Source: Bubalus kerabau (Eukaryota > Chordata > Mammalia > Artiodactyla > Bovidae). From it: 64,000 nucleotides of DNA. Location: positions 49,910,501 through 49,974,500 of the forward strand of contig NC_073637.1 of assembly GCF_029407905.1 (NCBI RefSeq). The letters run 5' to 3'. Below, piece by piece: positions 11,364-21,335 of the stretch. Below the pieces are notes generated by a model. That model was not told the origin of the DNA. It searched no databases and was given only the letters and a program-made list of their open reading frames with translations. The translations under genes and the position numbers were made by a program. Numbering within the stretch: the first letter of the stretch is position 1; every line of letters begins with the position of its first letter.

Positions 11364-11510
11364 GAAGAGGAAGTTGCCAGAAAAAGAAGTTAACATAGAC
11401 TCTTGAGATCACACTGGGGCAGCTCTTAGAAGAAGCACATTGGAATATTGGAAAGTCTTTCTAGCAATTAATAAAATAAAAATAAAGTAATCTTGACTGC
11501 TCGCTCATTT
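11364..11510 (+). other. EIF3H: EIF3H 3' untranslated region
   Basis: A short 3' UTR of roughly 130-150 bases. It runs from the stop codon to a cleavage site I place between the AATAAA cluster at 11470-11486 and the GT-rich stretch starting near 11525 (tgtgtgtatata), which would act as the downstream element. No repeat is present in it. The exact cleavage base cannot be read from sequence. Confidence 0.85.
11470..11486 (+). terminator. EIF3H: Cluster of three AATAAA polyadenylation signals of EIF3H
   Basis: Canonical AATAAA hexamers start at 11470, 11475 and 11481, the first two sharing one base. They lie 107-118 bases after the stop codon. A GT-rich element follows from about 11525, at a plausible distance for cleavage between 11495 and 11520. 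Confidence 0.92.
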
Positions 11511-12428
11511 GGTTTTAGACAATATGTGTGTATATATATACATATTATGTTTAGCTTCTTATTTTTCTTTTGCTTATACCTGTGTATTTCTGACGATAAA
11601 GCAGGCTCGACCAAAAGTTTCACCCGTTCACACCCACAGGCTTCATCACGTTTGTTACCTTTTTGGCACCATATTTCAGCCACCCAGGCCTGTGCTGCTT
11701 GTCCCGACGCCTGACCTGGAGGCCCTGGCACCTACTCTGAATTCTCGGACGTCTTCACTCGCCAGTGAGCGCAGCTGGAGCCCAGGCTTCCTGCTCCTGC
11801 CCTGGCACCCCTTGTTCTCAGGCCTGGGATCGCTTGGTGTACTTCCTATGGCTGGCTTTTCATTTCTTCAGATGATGGTTGGCTGGTCCCCATGCTCATA
11901 GGCCATTCACTGGGCACAAGAATTTAAAAAAAAAAATCATTTTGCTAAAGGACCATGTTTTGTATGAAAATGAAATTCATTCTGTGTGTGTGTATGTGTT
12001 TGAATTGAGGACTTCATGTTTATTTTTTTATACCATGAACTGTATTAATAATTCTGCTAATAGCAAGTTTTATGAGTGGAGAAAGAGGAATTGAGAAATA
12101 AGTACTACGAGGGAAAGGACAGTTATAATAATTTTTCATTTGAAAGAAAATTTTTAAAAATCCTGCCATTTGTATAACACCAAAATCAGTGAGTCCCCAA
12201 ATGGCAGAGGTATGCCTGTGAGACTCTTGCTGTGATTTTCCCTTTGAAGACATGGCCCTAGAAAGATAGTCAAAAGGAATGGGTAACAGATAAGAAGAGA
12301 AATCCTTTTTTTTTTTTTTTTTTGCAACACTATTTTGGAGGTAGCACTGGGACCCTAGGATCAATCAGCTGGGTTCCACCCTGGCTCTTTTCCCTTCTTT
12401 CCCCTTTAGTGTGCCCTTAGGCAGATGG
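11511..12428. other. Intergenic DNA just downstream of EIF3H
   Basis: No gene was recognised. The overlapping frames at 11493-11901 lack a plausible start context and family features. A TA-rich microsatellite sits at 11526-11545, a TG stretch at 11981-12000 and a long T run at 12307-12323. Confidence 0.75.
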
Positions 12429-12651
12429 GCCAGTTGATACGAAGAGCTGACTAATTGGAAAAGGCCCTGATGCTGGGAAAGACTGAAGGCAAAAGGAGAA
12501 GACAGTGGCAGAGGATGAGATGGTTGGGTGGCATCACCAACTCAACGGACATGAGTTTGAACAAACTCCAGGAGGCGGTGAAGGATGGGGAAGCCTGCAG
12601 TCCATGGGGTTGCAAAGAGTTGGACACTGCTTAGCAACTGAGCAACAACAA
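12429..12651 (+). mobile_element. BovB 3' fragment, sense orientation
   Basis: Starts within the sequence for the HLMRRADSLEK region (cagttgatacgaagagctgac) and runs to the 3' end (ttagcaactgagcaac) with a short CAA-type tail. It is 5'-truncated and diverged. The small frame at 12505-12732 is part of it. Confidence 0.85.
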
Positions 12652-14227
12652 CATAGACAGGTTGTGCCTGACTCTCCTTGTCCAGAGGAGAGGAGAGAAG
12701 GAGACAGGTGTATTACTTACAGAGTGGTGTGAGCACCAGCGGGCTTGTGGGGAGCCGTGGTAGGTGTGGAGCAGCCTCCGTGTGAGCTGTGACCAAGGGT
12801 GTGCTCCGGGGTCTCCATTGAGGATATTGGGTTTTTGCTCACATGTAATTTGTTTTCCTAGGATAAATTCCTAGAAGCAGACTTACTGGTCAAAGGGTAT
12901 ATACAGTTCTGAGGCTTTTTATTGCCGTGTTACCTTCAGGAACATTATATATACTGCTTTGCAGTCCCTCCATGGTGATTCCTTATTTGAGCGAGCGTGT
13001 GTTTGAGTTTGACTCTTAGGCAGAGGGGATTATTGATAGAGCCAGTCCCTGCCTTTGTGGGTGGTAGATTGTTGGTTCATTTCCCGAATTCTTGTTGCCT
13101 AGATTTAGAATTTCCTTGTGAATAAAAACAAAGCAGCCTTGAAGTATCAGAGAGCAAACTAAAAAGAAGAAAAGTTGGTTCAAACATAGTCTTACATAAT
13201 GTTTCCTCGTGGCATATGGTTAACGGATTCATTCATTCATTATTGTATTTTTTAAAGATGGGAATCTTTCTGAAATTCTGTAGGACTATCTAGGTGCCCA
13301 TAACTCAGTAATATGTGAGCATATACTTAACAGAAGATTTCAGTAGTTTTTGAGTTAGGAATTACTGTAGTGGGAAAAACTGTTTAGGAAAACATGTCAA
13401 TGGAAATTAAATCTCCGCAGTATGTAGTGTTAGGGAATAGCTTCTGTTCGGCATTTGATTTGAGTGCTAAATTCTGACATTTTTCAGGAACAAATACATG
13501 TGGTTCATCTTCTATAAATATTTGCAGTTTCTTCAAGTTGAAATGAGAAAAGCTCATAAACTGAGTACCAGGTCTAATAAATCATTCACTTACCCAAGAA
13601 CAAAAAGAACAGAAAAAGCTAGCATGTTAACCAATGGAAAATTAAATGTTATAAGCCAAGAAAAGCAAAGGCTGTTTGGTATTAACCCCATAATCATAGA
13701 TAATGTTTTATAAGGCTCTAGAAAAAGTAGAATTTTTCTTTAAAAATGCCCAAGAGAATGAATCTTTTAGCCTGCCCAAAATACCTTGTCCTTTTAAAAT
13801 GGGGGTAAAACTAAAATAACTTTCTTCTTCCTTTTTTGAAGCTTGGAAATGAAGATGTGGTTATCTAATGTTAACCTCATTAATGGAGCTCACATACAGT
13901 AAATTCTCATGTGCAACATCTAAATATTTAAATTTTAGTGTCTTCTAAAATGTTACTACACTGTTCACAGTATGTTTTTACAACGTTCTTTGGAAAACCT
14001 ATGTCAACTTTACTTTCAGACCATGCTGGCATTAAACTCGGGTGTGGATATGAGAATGTCATGAAGGAATTTTTTACTTAAGCTGTAAATTCCATCTTAC
14101 AGTAAACATTTCTCATTCAAATTAAATATGTAATACACTATTCATCAATTTTTTCATTAGGTATCTTTTTCTACCATAATTCTATCAGAGATGGGGCTGA
14201 TAATACTCAAATTGGGTCAGGATGAGG
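12652..14227. other. Intergenic, mostly unique AT-rich DNA
   Basis: Bases 12838-12990 resemble an antisense L1 piece (ggataaattcctagaagcag, then actggtcaaagggtatat). The rest, including the 71-residue frame at 13498-13713, shows nothing I recognise. That frame is AT-driven and has no domain features. Confidence 0.7.
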
Positions 14228-14686
14228 CTTCCCTGGTGGCTCAGCTGGTAAAGAATCCACCTGCAATGTGGGAGACCTGGGTTTGATCCCTGGGTTTGGA
14301 AGATCCCCTGAAGAAGAGAACGGCTACCCACTCCAGTATTCTGGCCTGGAGAATTCCATGGACTGTATAGTCCATGGGCTTCCCTGATAGCTCAGTTGGT
14401 AAAAGAATCTGCCTGCAATGAAAAAGACCCCAGTTTGATTCCTGGGTCAGGAATATCCACTGGGGAAAGGACAGGCTATTCATTCCAGTATTCCTGGGCT
14501 TCCCTTGTGGCTTAGCTGGTAAAGAATCTGCCTGCAATGCGGGAGACCTGGGTTCGATCCCTGAGTTAAGAAGATGCCCTGGAGAAGAGAAAGGTTACCC
14601 ACTCCAGTATTCTGGTCTGGAGAATTCCGTGGACTAGAGTCCATGGGGTCACAAAGAGTCGGACATGGACTGTGTGACTTTTAACT
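14228..14686 (+). mobile_element. Tandem Bov-tA SINE trimer
   Basis: Three tRNA-Glu-like heads (gcttccctggtggctcag or variants) start near 14228, 14379 and 14494. Each is followed by the gatcc...ctggagaa body. Only the last unit carries the full tail (gtcacaaagagtcggacatg). The first unit ends in a CCATGGACT/AGTCCATGG palindrome at 14356-14377. It may be a composite mobilised as one or successive insertions; no internal target duplications were seen. The minus frame at 14241-14537 is its translation. Confidence 0.9.
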
Positions 14687-14698
14687 TTTCAAATGCTT

Positions 14699-14940
14699 CA
14701 GTTCAGTTCAGTCACTCAGTCATGTCCGACTCTGTGACCCCATGAATTGCAGCACACCAGGCCTCCCTGTCCGTCACCAACTCCTGGAGTTCACCCAAAC
14801 TCATGTCCATCAAGTCAGTGATGCCATCGAGCCATCTCATCCTCTGTTGTCCCCTGATCCTCCTGACCCCAATCCCTCCCAGCATCAGAGTTGTTTCCAG
14901 TGAGTCTACTCTTCGCATGAGGTGGCCAAAGTATTGGGAG
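14699..14940 (-). mobile_element. Short BovB 3' fragment with 12-bp target duplication
   Basis: A 5'-truncated BovB of about 240 bp, starting with the cagttcagttcagtcactc tail on the left. It is flanked by perfect TTTCAAATGCTT at 14687-14698 and 14941-14952. Minus-strand frames at 14712-15003 are decayed ORF2 C-terminus (MRWLDGITDLMDMS). Confidence 0.95.
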
Positions 14941-14952
14941 TTTCAAATGCTT

Positions 14953-15368
14953 ACTAGGGCTTATTTTAGTAAATAACTTAAGAGTCCCATCTATAGAGAG
15001 CATGACTGCGTCATCTTTGCCAGCAGAGGATTCCTTCTTTATTTGGCATGTATGGAAGGGGTGGTTAATAGGTACATAATGAAGGGGAGGCTGAAGATCT
15101 GAGTCTATCAGTATTAATAAAGGGAAAAGCAGTGAATGGTTTCTGCTTCCTGTAGCCTGAGAATGTGCTGTGGAGAAGTTCGAACCTGCTTATCTGGTAG
15201 TGACTCCCAGACGAGTGTGAGCCTCTTTGGACCCATTGGGACGGGGATTGATGTGACTCATTGAGGTAGAAAAGGAGGCCTGGGGAGCCAGAGCTGTTGG
15301 GAAATTACTGATTGTGGAAGCAAACAGCTGTGGCCTAATAGCCGTTGCCTTGAGCTTTCTTGCTACAT
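14953..15368. other. Intergenic unique segment
   Basis: I see no gene or repeat with confidence. The minus-strand frame at 15190-15378 has no recognisable feature. Confidence 0.6.
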
Positions 15369-15376
15369 AGATGCAC

Positions 15377-15611
15377 ACTCCCTGTGTGTGTGTATGCTAA
15401 GTCACTTCAGTTGTGTCTGACTCTTTGTGACCGTATGGACTGTTGCCTGCCAGGCTCCTCTGTCCATGGGATTCTCCCGGCAAGAATACAGGAGTGGTTG
15501 CCATGACCTCCTCCAGGGGATCTTCCCAACCCAGGGATCAAACCCATGTCTCTTAAGTCTCCTGCATTAGCAGGCGGGTTCTTTACCACTAGCGCCACCT
15601 GGGAAGTCCCC
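15377..15611 (-). mobile_element. Bov-tA SINE, antisense, with 8-bp target duplication
   Basis: Read on the minus strand it has the tRNA head (gggacttcccaggtggcgct), the gatccctgggttgggaagat body and a gactgaagtgacttagc tail. AGATGCAC flanks it at 15369-15376 and 15612-15619. Confidence 0.93.
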
Positions 15612-15619
15612 AGATGCAC

Positions 15620-16094
15620 CTGAAGCCTGCTTGGCTCTGCAGTGTAACCCACAATGGCTATACTGAAACCTCAGTCATAATTTTAGGAATACAGTCCCTG
15701 TATGTGGAATGGTTTCAAAGAGCCTCCACCCCCAACTTGCAGAGTTTGGGCCTTTCTATGGGGATTTGGTCTGTCCCAGATAATTCTTTAAATACCTACA
15801 TCCTCCTTGTTCTCAGAGGCTGTTAAGCTGTCACATGAACTCATGTGATCAGTTTAATAGAATCACAATGTGATTTGGTGGGCTTGATTTTGAAGTCAAT
15901 TGCCTTTTTTTTTTTTTTTACAACTATGAGGTAGGCAGCCCATTTTCAATCTTTTCATTAAATCAATGGCCAGCAGACTGCCAAAGACTGGGTGCAGCCT
16001 CAGAACCTCACTAACTTAAGTATTGCAAGGAACCTTTGTGAGTTGAGGGGATGGCAGTGGGATGCTGAATCCATGCTTACTGTAGAACTTGTAC
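15620..16094. other. Intergenic unique segment
   Basis: No gene was recognised. A T run lies at 15906-15919. The frame at 15614-15826 starts in the SINE boundary and shows no domain. Confidence 0.6.
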
Positions 16095-16143
16095 TCAGTC
16101 AGTTCAGTCGCTCAGTTGTGTCCAGCTCTTTGGGAACCCATGG
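16095..16143 (-). mobile_element. Very short BovB 3' end
   Basis: About 49 bp of BovB 3' terminus (cagtcagttcagtcgctcag, then tgtgtccagctctttgggaa). Imperfect flanks (GAACTTGT and GGACTTGT) may be an old target duplication. It is one of the shortest insertions in the window. Confidence 0.75.
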
Positions 16144-17440
16144 ACTTGTTGAACTAAATGCAACCTATGAACAGATAAAGTTTCTTTCCATGTGCCTTCT
16201 CCCCTACCAACCCCTCTAATTCCTCTGTATAAAGAAATTGTAATACATGGATGCTGTACTGTTAAGAAGCGTAAAAATGATTTTTTTCCTGTTTTAATCC
16301 AAAATTGCTGTTTTTACATTTGGACAAAAGCAAAGGACCACTTCATCAGACCCTTAACAATGCAGGGTGTCCGATTTCCAAGAGGCCTTCTTTACAGTTG
16401 ATTGCAGTAGGAAAATATTCTTACTGCTTCTAGCATTTGTGTCAACCTCAAGGCATAAACCCAGATGTCACTTTTATTTCCTTCAGTAATATTTTTTTTC
16501 ATTGACCCTTTTCCAGGGCACAGCCATTTCTGGCATCTTCCATCTTCCTTTGTAGACCTGAAGGCAAAGGATTTGTTTAACTTTCAGCAGTGTTTACTGC
16601 TCCTGACGGTAAATGGTCCTTGCCTTTTCTTCTTGGGCCGGAGTCGTCTTCTTGCCAACGTTTTACTTTGTATGTATTGGAAACTGTTCTTATTTTGTCA
16701 GATCCCCTGGGTAATCTTTCCCCACCTTTGTTTATCTTGTCATTTGGCTTTCATTTCCTTAACCCATTCCTGGACTCAATCTGCTTGTGATTCTTTGGTT
16801 TTGATTTTTGCCCTTCTCTGTTTTGAGGCTTTTAAAACTGCACTTCATTCTTAAAGATTTAAATTTTTTTTTTTTTTTCCCTGATGGAATCATGCATCTC
16901 TGAATGTCATAATTCTCCAGTCAGGCAAGTGTCCCAGTAACCTCATCTCCTGGATCAAAATGGTGAGGGTCTATTTTTCTCATTGATGCGTACAGCCACC
17001 ATTACTGCTAATGAAAGGTCTTCATGTGCATTAAGGGGCAAGTAGGCCTCTAATGAGATACAGAGAGGAATTACAGCTGGTGATTCCCACTTCTTGCCCA
17101 CTGTGCTATAACACAAATGCACTCTCAGGAGGCAGTGGGCGTAAGAAATACGAAAATGCATGTGCTACTACACAAGATACCTAGTCTGGTCTTAATCGTT
17201 GAGTGGTGGTGTTTTGGCTTCCAGTCCCTCTGATTTTCTGTGCCTGCCTGTCTGGAGGCGAAAGCCCCAGACATGTGGAAAAGAAAGTGAATAGACTGAT
17301 GACATTGCATTTGAAACAGCTTTTAAAACAATGTCTTACATTAATAAATTGTTTTACAGTTTGCAAAGTACGTGTTCGTGTGTTTTCTCGTTTGGGATAG
17401 GAAAGGTGTACAAACGTGTTATGAAGCCAGTGTATCTGGC
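16144..17440. other. Intergenic, repeat-poor segment
   Basis: No convincing gene. The 129-residue frame at 16465-16854 is rich in Phe/Leu/Ser from pyrimidine-rich DNA and has no homology I know. An A/T run lies at 16865-16880. The segment around 17150-17400 is unique. Confidence 0.6.
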
Positions 17441-17562
17441 ACTTGGTAGTTTTTGCTCAGGGATGATGAAATCAAGCTTGAAAAAGGTGTGATTAGTTAA
17501 AGCTCACATACTCCTAGGTGGCAGGACCAGGACTGGAGCTCAGGTCTTAAGTTCTCTCTTGA
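17441..17562 (+). repeat. MIR-like remnant
   Basis: The pattern gatgatgaaatcaagcttg, then ctcctaggtggcaggaccag and actggagctcaggtct follows the MIR core (aaactgag..., agctagtaagtggcagagc, ggattcgaacccagg). It is strongly diverged. Confidence 0.5.
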
Positions 17563-19496
17563 GTACCTGGCACAACCTCTTTGCTCAGCACAACACTAAG
17601 AAAATTGTTCTCAACTCACACAGCTTCAGGCTTGTATGATATCGTCACTTCTGCTGTGGTAAGCCATTCTCTCCCCATCTTCCACCAATTTTGGGGAACT
17701 GTTTCCCCCTAATTTAGCCCACCCCCTAAATTCGTAGGATCCCAGTGGTGAACCCCCAACATCCTTATAATTAGACCAGGCTGGACACCTCACCCAATTA
17801 GTGAGGCTTTTCTGGTAAATAGTAATTGAGATGAAAGGATTCTAATGTCCATTTGGGCTCGTTTCTTCATAAGGGACTATCTAACCTCTTGTTAAACATT
17901 TTGTAGTATAGGTTACAAAATGGTGAGTAGCAGAGAGGAGCTTGGGGGGAAGAAGCAGAAAGGTACAAAGGTGGGAAAGAGCTTCCAAGTTCCTAACACT
18001 TGGATTTTCTATTTCCAGTCCTTTTCTGAAGCCTGTTTGTATTCCTGCCCTTGGGTCTTAGAAAAACACTTTTGAATCTTCTTAATAACACTGCCTTTTT
18101 TCCCCCTTCAAATTTGAGTTGGTTTCTGTTGCTTTTAACCTCAAAATACCTAATCCAACTCGTGTATATACCAAGGCTTATTTGCTATTAGGCCTTAGTG
18201 GGTTTGAGAATGCCTTGCAAGGTAATAGAGGAATCAAAGTTCCTTTGCAGATACATTAATAATATTCTAGAACAGGAGGGAACCCAGCCTGAGCTGTTGG
18301 CCACCTCACACACTCTTATTTACCCATGAGGAAACAGGCTCCAAGAACTTTAAATATTGTTTCCAAAATAGCCTAGATCATTCACTCTTCTCTTGTATTA
18401 TTCTGTGTCTCGACATTTTTAAAAGAGCTTGAGTGTTAAGTGTTGTCCCTGCATGTTCCCACCTTTCTGTTTGTGAGATGCTCTCTGCTGCCCCGTGGAG
18501 TTCAGGTGTGTCCTCCTGAGCATTTGGAGCATTATGGTCCCACATTCTCGAGAAAGAGCAAGATGTTAGGGGCTAATTCAAAACCTTTGATAACTATCTC
18601 TCTGCCACCCTGACTGTTCCAGCTCAGAAAAGGATGGCAGAGGTGAGCTTTTGCCACTTTGCTGGAGATGAGCGGTGTAAACAGGTGGCTGGGGATTCTA
18701 AATTTGGTCTGAAATGAAAAACACTTCAAGCAAACAAAATTAAGTTAGATTCTTTTGACAGTGAAATATTTCTTTAGAGATGCAGATGTCAGTCTTATTA
18801 AAAGTACAAATCAGCAATAGAAAAGGATACTTGACAGGGCGTGTGTGTGTGTGTGTGTGTGTGTGTGTCTGTGTGTTTTAAACACGCAGACATGTTGGAA
18901 CGCCACAACTTAACTTTGCTTTGCCTTCAGATCTTAGGGTGAAATGGCCTGAGGAGACCCCTCCCTCTTCTTCCCATACTTAGGGGAGAGCAGGGAACTG
19001 GAGCAATTTGTTAGAAACAAAGACATTTGCATTTGTGATGTTCATGTCATTCTGCTGCTGCTTCTGTGAATTCACAAATGTACAGAAATTCAGAAATCAT
19101 CTGGGGTAAGAGAAGGAGAAAGGGAAGGTGTTGATTTTGCATTTTGACAAAGCCCTTATGTGATGCATCTCAGATGACAGTCTCCCATCTTGTGCGCACG
19201 GACTGTGGCAATTGTGGGCTGCTCTGCTAAAAGGGGTCAGAGGCTGGCCATGCAAATCCTCCATAGCTTCCAAATATATTTAGTGTCAGCAGTAAGTAAA
19301 TCACTGTTCGCAATTTAACCACGCTCAGACAAAATGATTTTTTTCTCCTGATGCTCTTATGTCCTGGATGCCTGCTTCATTACCTTTTGGAAGAAAAGTC
19401 AACCAGACAACCAATTAAGAATGGCATTTTCCTTTAAAAGAATTGAGTGCTGCTTACTCCATCAGTTCAGCTCTTCTGCATCCCTCTTTGTGTCCA
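17563..19496. other. Intergenic, mostly unique; candidate conserved block near 19.0-19.4 kb
   Basis: No gene was recognised. A TG microsatellite lies at 18840-18876. Bases 19020-19390 are repeat-free, of balanced composition and include an octamer ATGCAAAT at 19250-19257. Whether this is conserved across mammals cannot be tested here. Confidence 0.6.
18840..18876. repeat. (TG)n microsatellite
   Basis: An almost pure GT tract of about 14 units, interrupted once by a C (tgtctgtgtgt). It is a likely length-variable marker. Confidence 0.95.
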
Positions 19497-19499
19497 ACT

Positions 19500-20110
19500 T
19501 TGTTGTTGTTCAGTTGCTCAGTCATGTCTGCAAAACGCCAGGCTTCCCTGTCCTTAACTATCTCCTGGAGTTTGCTCAAACTCATGTCCATTACAGAGAA
19601 GGCAACGGCACCCCACTCCAGTACTCTTGCCTGGAAAATCCCATGGACAGAGGAGCCTGGTGGGCTGCAGTCCATGGGGTCACAAAGAGTTGGACACGAC
19701 TGAGCGACTTCACTTTGACTTTTCACTTTCATGCATTGGAGAAGGAAATGGCAACCCACTCCAGTGTTCTTGCCTGGAGAATCCCAGGGACGGTGGAGCC
19801 TGGTGGGCTGCCGTCTATGGGGTCACACAGAGTCAGACACGACTGAAGTGACTTAGCAGCAGCAGCATGTCCATTGAGTCAGTGATGCCACCCAGCCATC
19901 TCATCATCTGTCATCCCCTTCTCCTGCCTTCAGTCTTTCCCAGCATCAGGGTCTTTTCCAATAAGTTGGCTCTTCACATCAGTTGGCCAAAGTATTGGGG
20001 CTTTAGCTTCAACGTCAGTCCTTCCAATAAACATTCAGGGTTGATTTCCTTTACGATTGACTGGTTTGATCTCCTTGCTGTCTAAGGGACTCTCAAGAGT
20101 CTTTCCCAGC
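19500..20110 (-). mobile_element. BovB 3' fragment, antisense, split by a nested Bov-A2
   Basis: The 3' tail begins at about 19500 (gttgttcagttgctcag). BovB text runs to 19592, is interrupted by the SINE at 19593-19865, and resumes at 19876 with gagtcagtgatgccacccag to about 20110. A stretch after catgtctg (near 19529) is missing relative to other copies, an internal deletion. Frames on both strands here are repeat translations. Confidence 0.93.
19593..19865 (+). mobile_element. Bov-A2 dimeric SINE nested in BovB
   Basis: A complete dimer with GCA-rich tail, flanked by perfect CATGTCCATT at 19583-19592 and 19866-19875. The duplicated target is BovB sequence, so the SINE is younger than this BovB copy. 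Confidence 0.97.
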
Positions 20111-20344
20111 AGCACAGGCAAGTAGGTTTCAGCGTTATCAATGGAGCATCACTGTGTGATGAAAGTGGAATCACAAACTTGCACTTTCCACACAGTGACT
20201 GTTGTGTGTTTCCTCCGTACTGTACATATTAACGTTGGAGCACTTTCTGGTGGTCATTCAGCTGACAGAGGTATAGTACTTGGTGCTCAACCCTGGGGCT
20301 GGAATTGCAGGCAGTCCTGACCCTAAGGGACTTAGCCATGGGCA

Positions 20345-20545
20345 ATAGTTCTCTAAAGTGTAGTCCCTGGAGGAGCATCACCTGTGAGCTTGTCAGAAAT
20401 GCCAATTTGCAGGCCTCCTGCCAGATTTAGGAATTGGGAGTTCTGAGGGTGGAGCTGAACTGGTGTTTTAACAAGCATCTAGGGGCTTCAGAGCCTTGTG
20501 AAAGATTCCTCTGGAACAGTGGCAGCTGAATCTGGCTGTGTCATT
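20345..20545 (+). repeat. MER5A-like hAT-Charlie DNA transposon remnant
   Basis: Phrases ctctaaagtgtagtccctgg, gcatcacctgtgagcttgtc, agaaatgccaatttgcaggc and ggtgttttaacaagcatct follow the MER5A consensus as I remember it. The ends are unclear. The following bases (20519-20575) resemble a second degraded piece. Confidence 0.7.
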
Positions 20546-21283
20546 ATCGCCTGGGGAGTTTAAATTCAGGTCTGAAATAGGCCTGGGGAACTTTTTTTAA
20601 GATGATTTTGGGAAGAAATAATGCAATAAATTTAGAGTAGCCACCTTTTTTAGAGGTTAAGAGTAATAGTCGTGTCAGGTCCTGGAGAAGGATTCTGAAC
20701 AGAGCAGAGAGAAGCCAAGGCTGCAGGCATGCTTGGCCAGAACCAGCAGAGGAGAAGGTGGGAGAGAAGGGGAAGGAGGTGGTGGGGGTAAAGGAGGAAG
20801 AGGGATGGGGAAAAGCAGGAAGAGGGATGGAGAAGGCAAAGACAGGTGAGATGCACAGGGAGCTCAGAGGGTAGCAATAGCAGGGCTTGTTTACCTGACT
20901 CTCCATGGCAGCAGCCACCTAGAGGCAGTGGTATTAACACTTCAGAGAAACAAAACAAGCCTGTGCCACCTAACGTCCTGAAACTGAGTGAAGGCTGGGT
21001 GACTGAATTCTGTTTTTAATCCCAGCAGCAGGAAGCAAAAGAATCGTGATAATCTGTTTTCTACCTTCATCCCCAACTCCCCCTAATTAGGGTCAAGGAG
21101 TCAGATTTTTTTTTTTTTAATGTGACTCAAATATATTTTTCTAGCAAAAATATAATCACTGAACAGTGACCCCATAGTTGATGATGAAAAGCATATTGAT
21201 GTTGGGGGAGAAAACAACCACCTTGTGTACTCTCTCCACGGTCAGTTGAAATCATGCATATTCTATTTGAGCTGATAGCTCCG
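20546..21283. other. Intergenic segment with a purine-rich tract
   Basis: Bases 20690-20850 are strongly purine-biased (runs like gaaggggaaggaggtgg), which explains the Pro/Leu/Ser-rich minus-strand frames at 20544-20958. A T run lies at 21107-21118. No gene was recognised. Confidence 0.65.
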
Positions 21284-21335
21284 AAATATGACCTATTATA
21301 TCTTTTGAGAGTTGATGATATAATAGGTCATATTT
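21284..21335. repeat. Perfect 19-bp inverted repeat with 14-base loop
   Basis: AAATATGACCTATTATATC at 21284-21302 is exactly complementary to 21317-21335. The 14-base spacer reads ttttgagagttgat. It lies in DNA where I see no known repeat. It could be a relic of a short terminal-inverted-repeat element, a local snap-back duplication or a hairpin transcript; nothing decides between these. Confidence 0.9.

Noticed and set aside
14228..14300. Possible tRNA genes in many cttccctggtggctcag segments
   Set aside because: They are the tRNA-derived heads of Bov-tA/CHR SINEs; they lack intact cloverleaf arms and sit in full SINE context.
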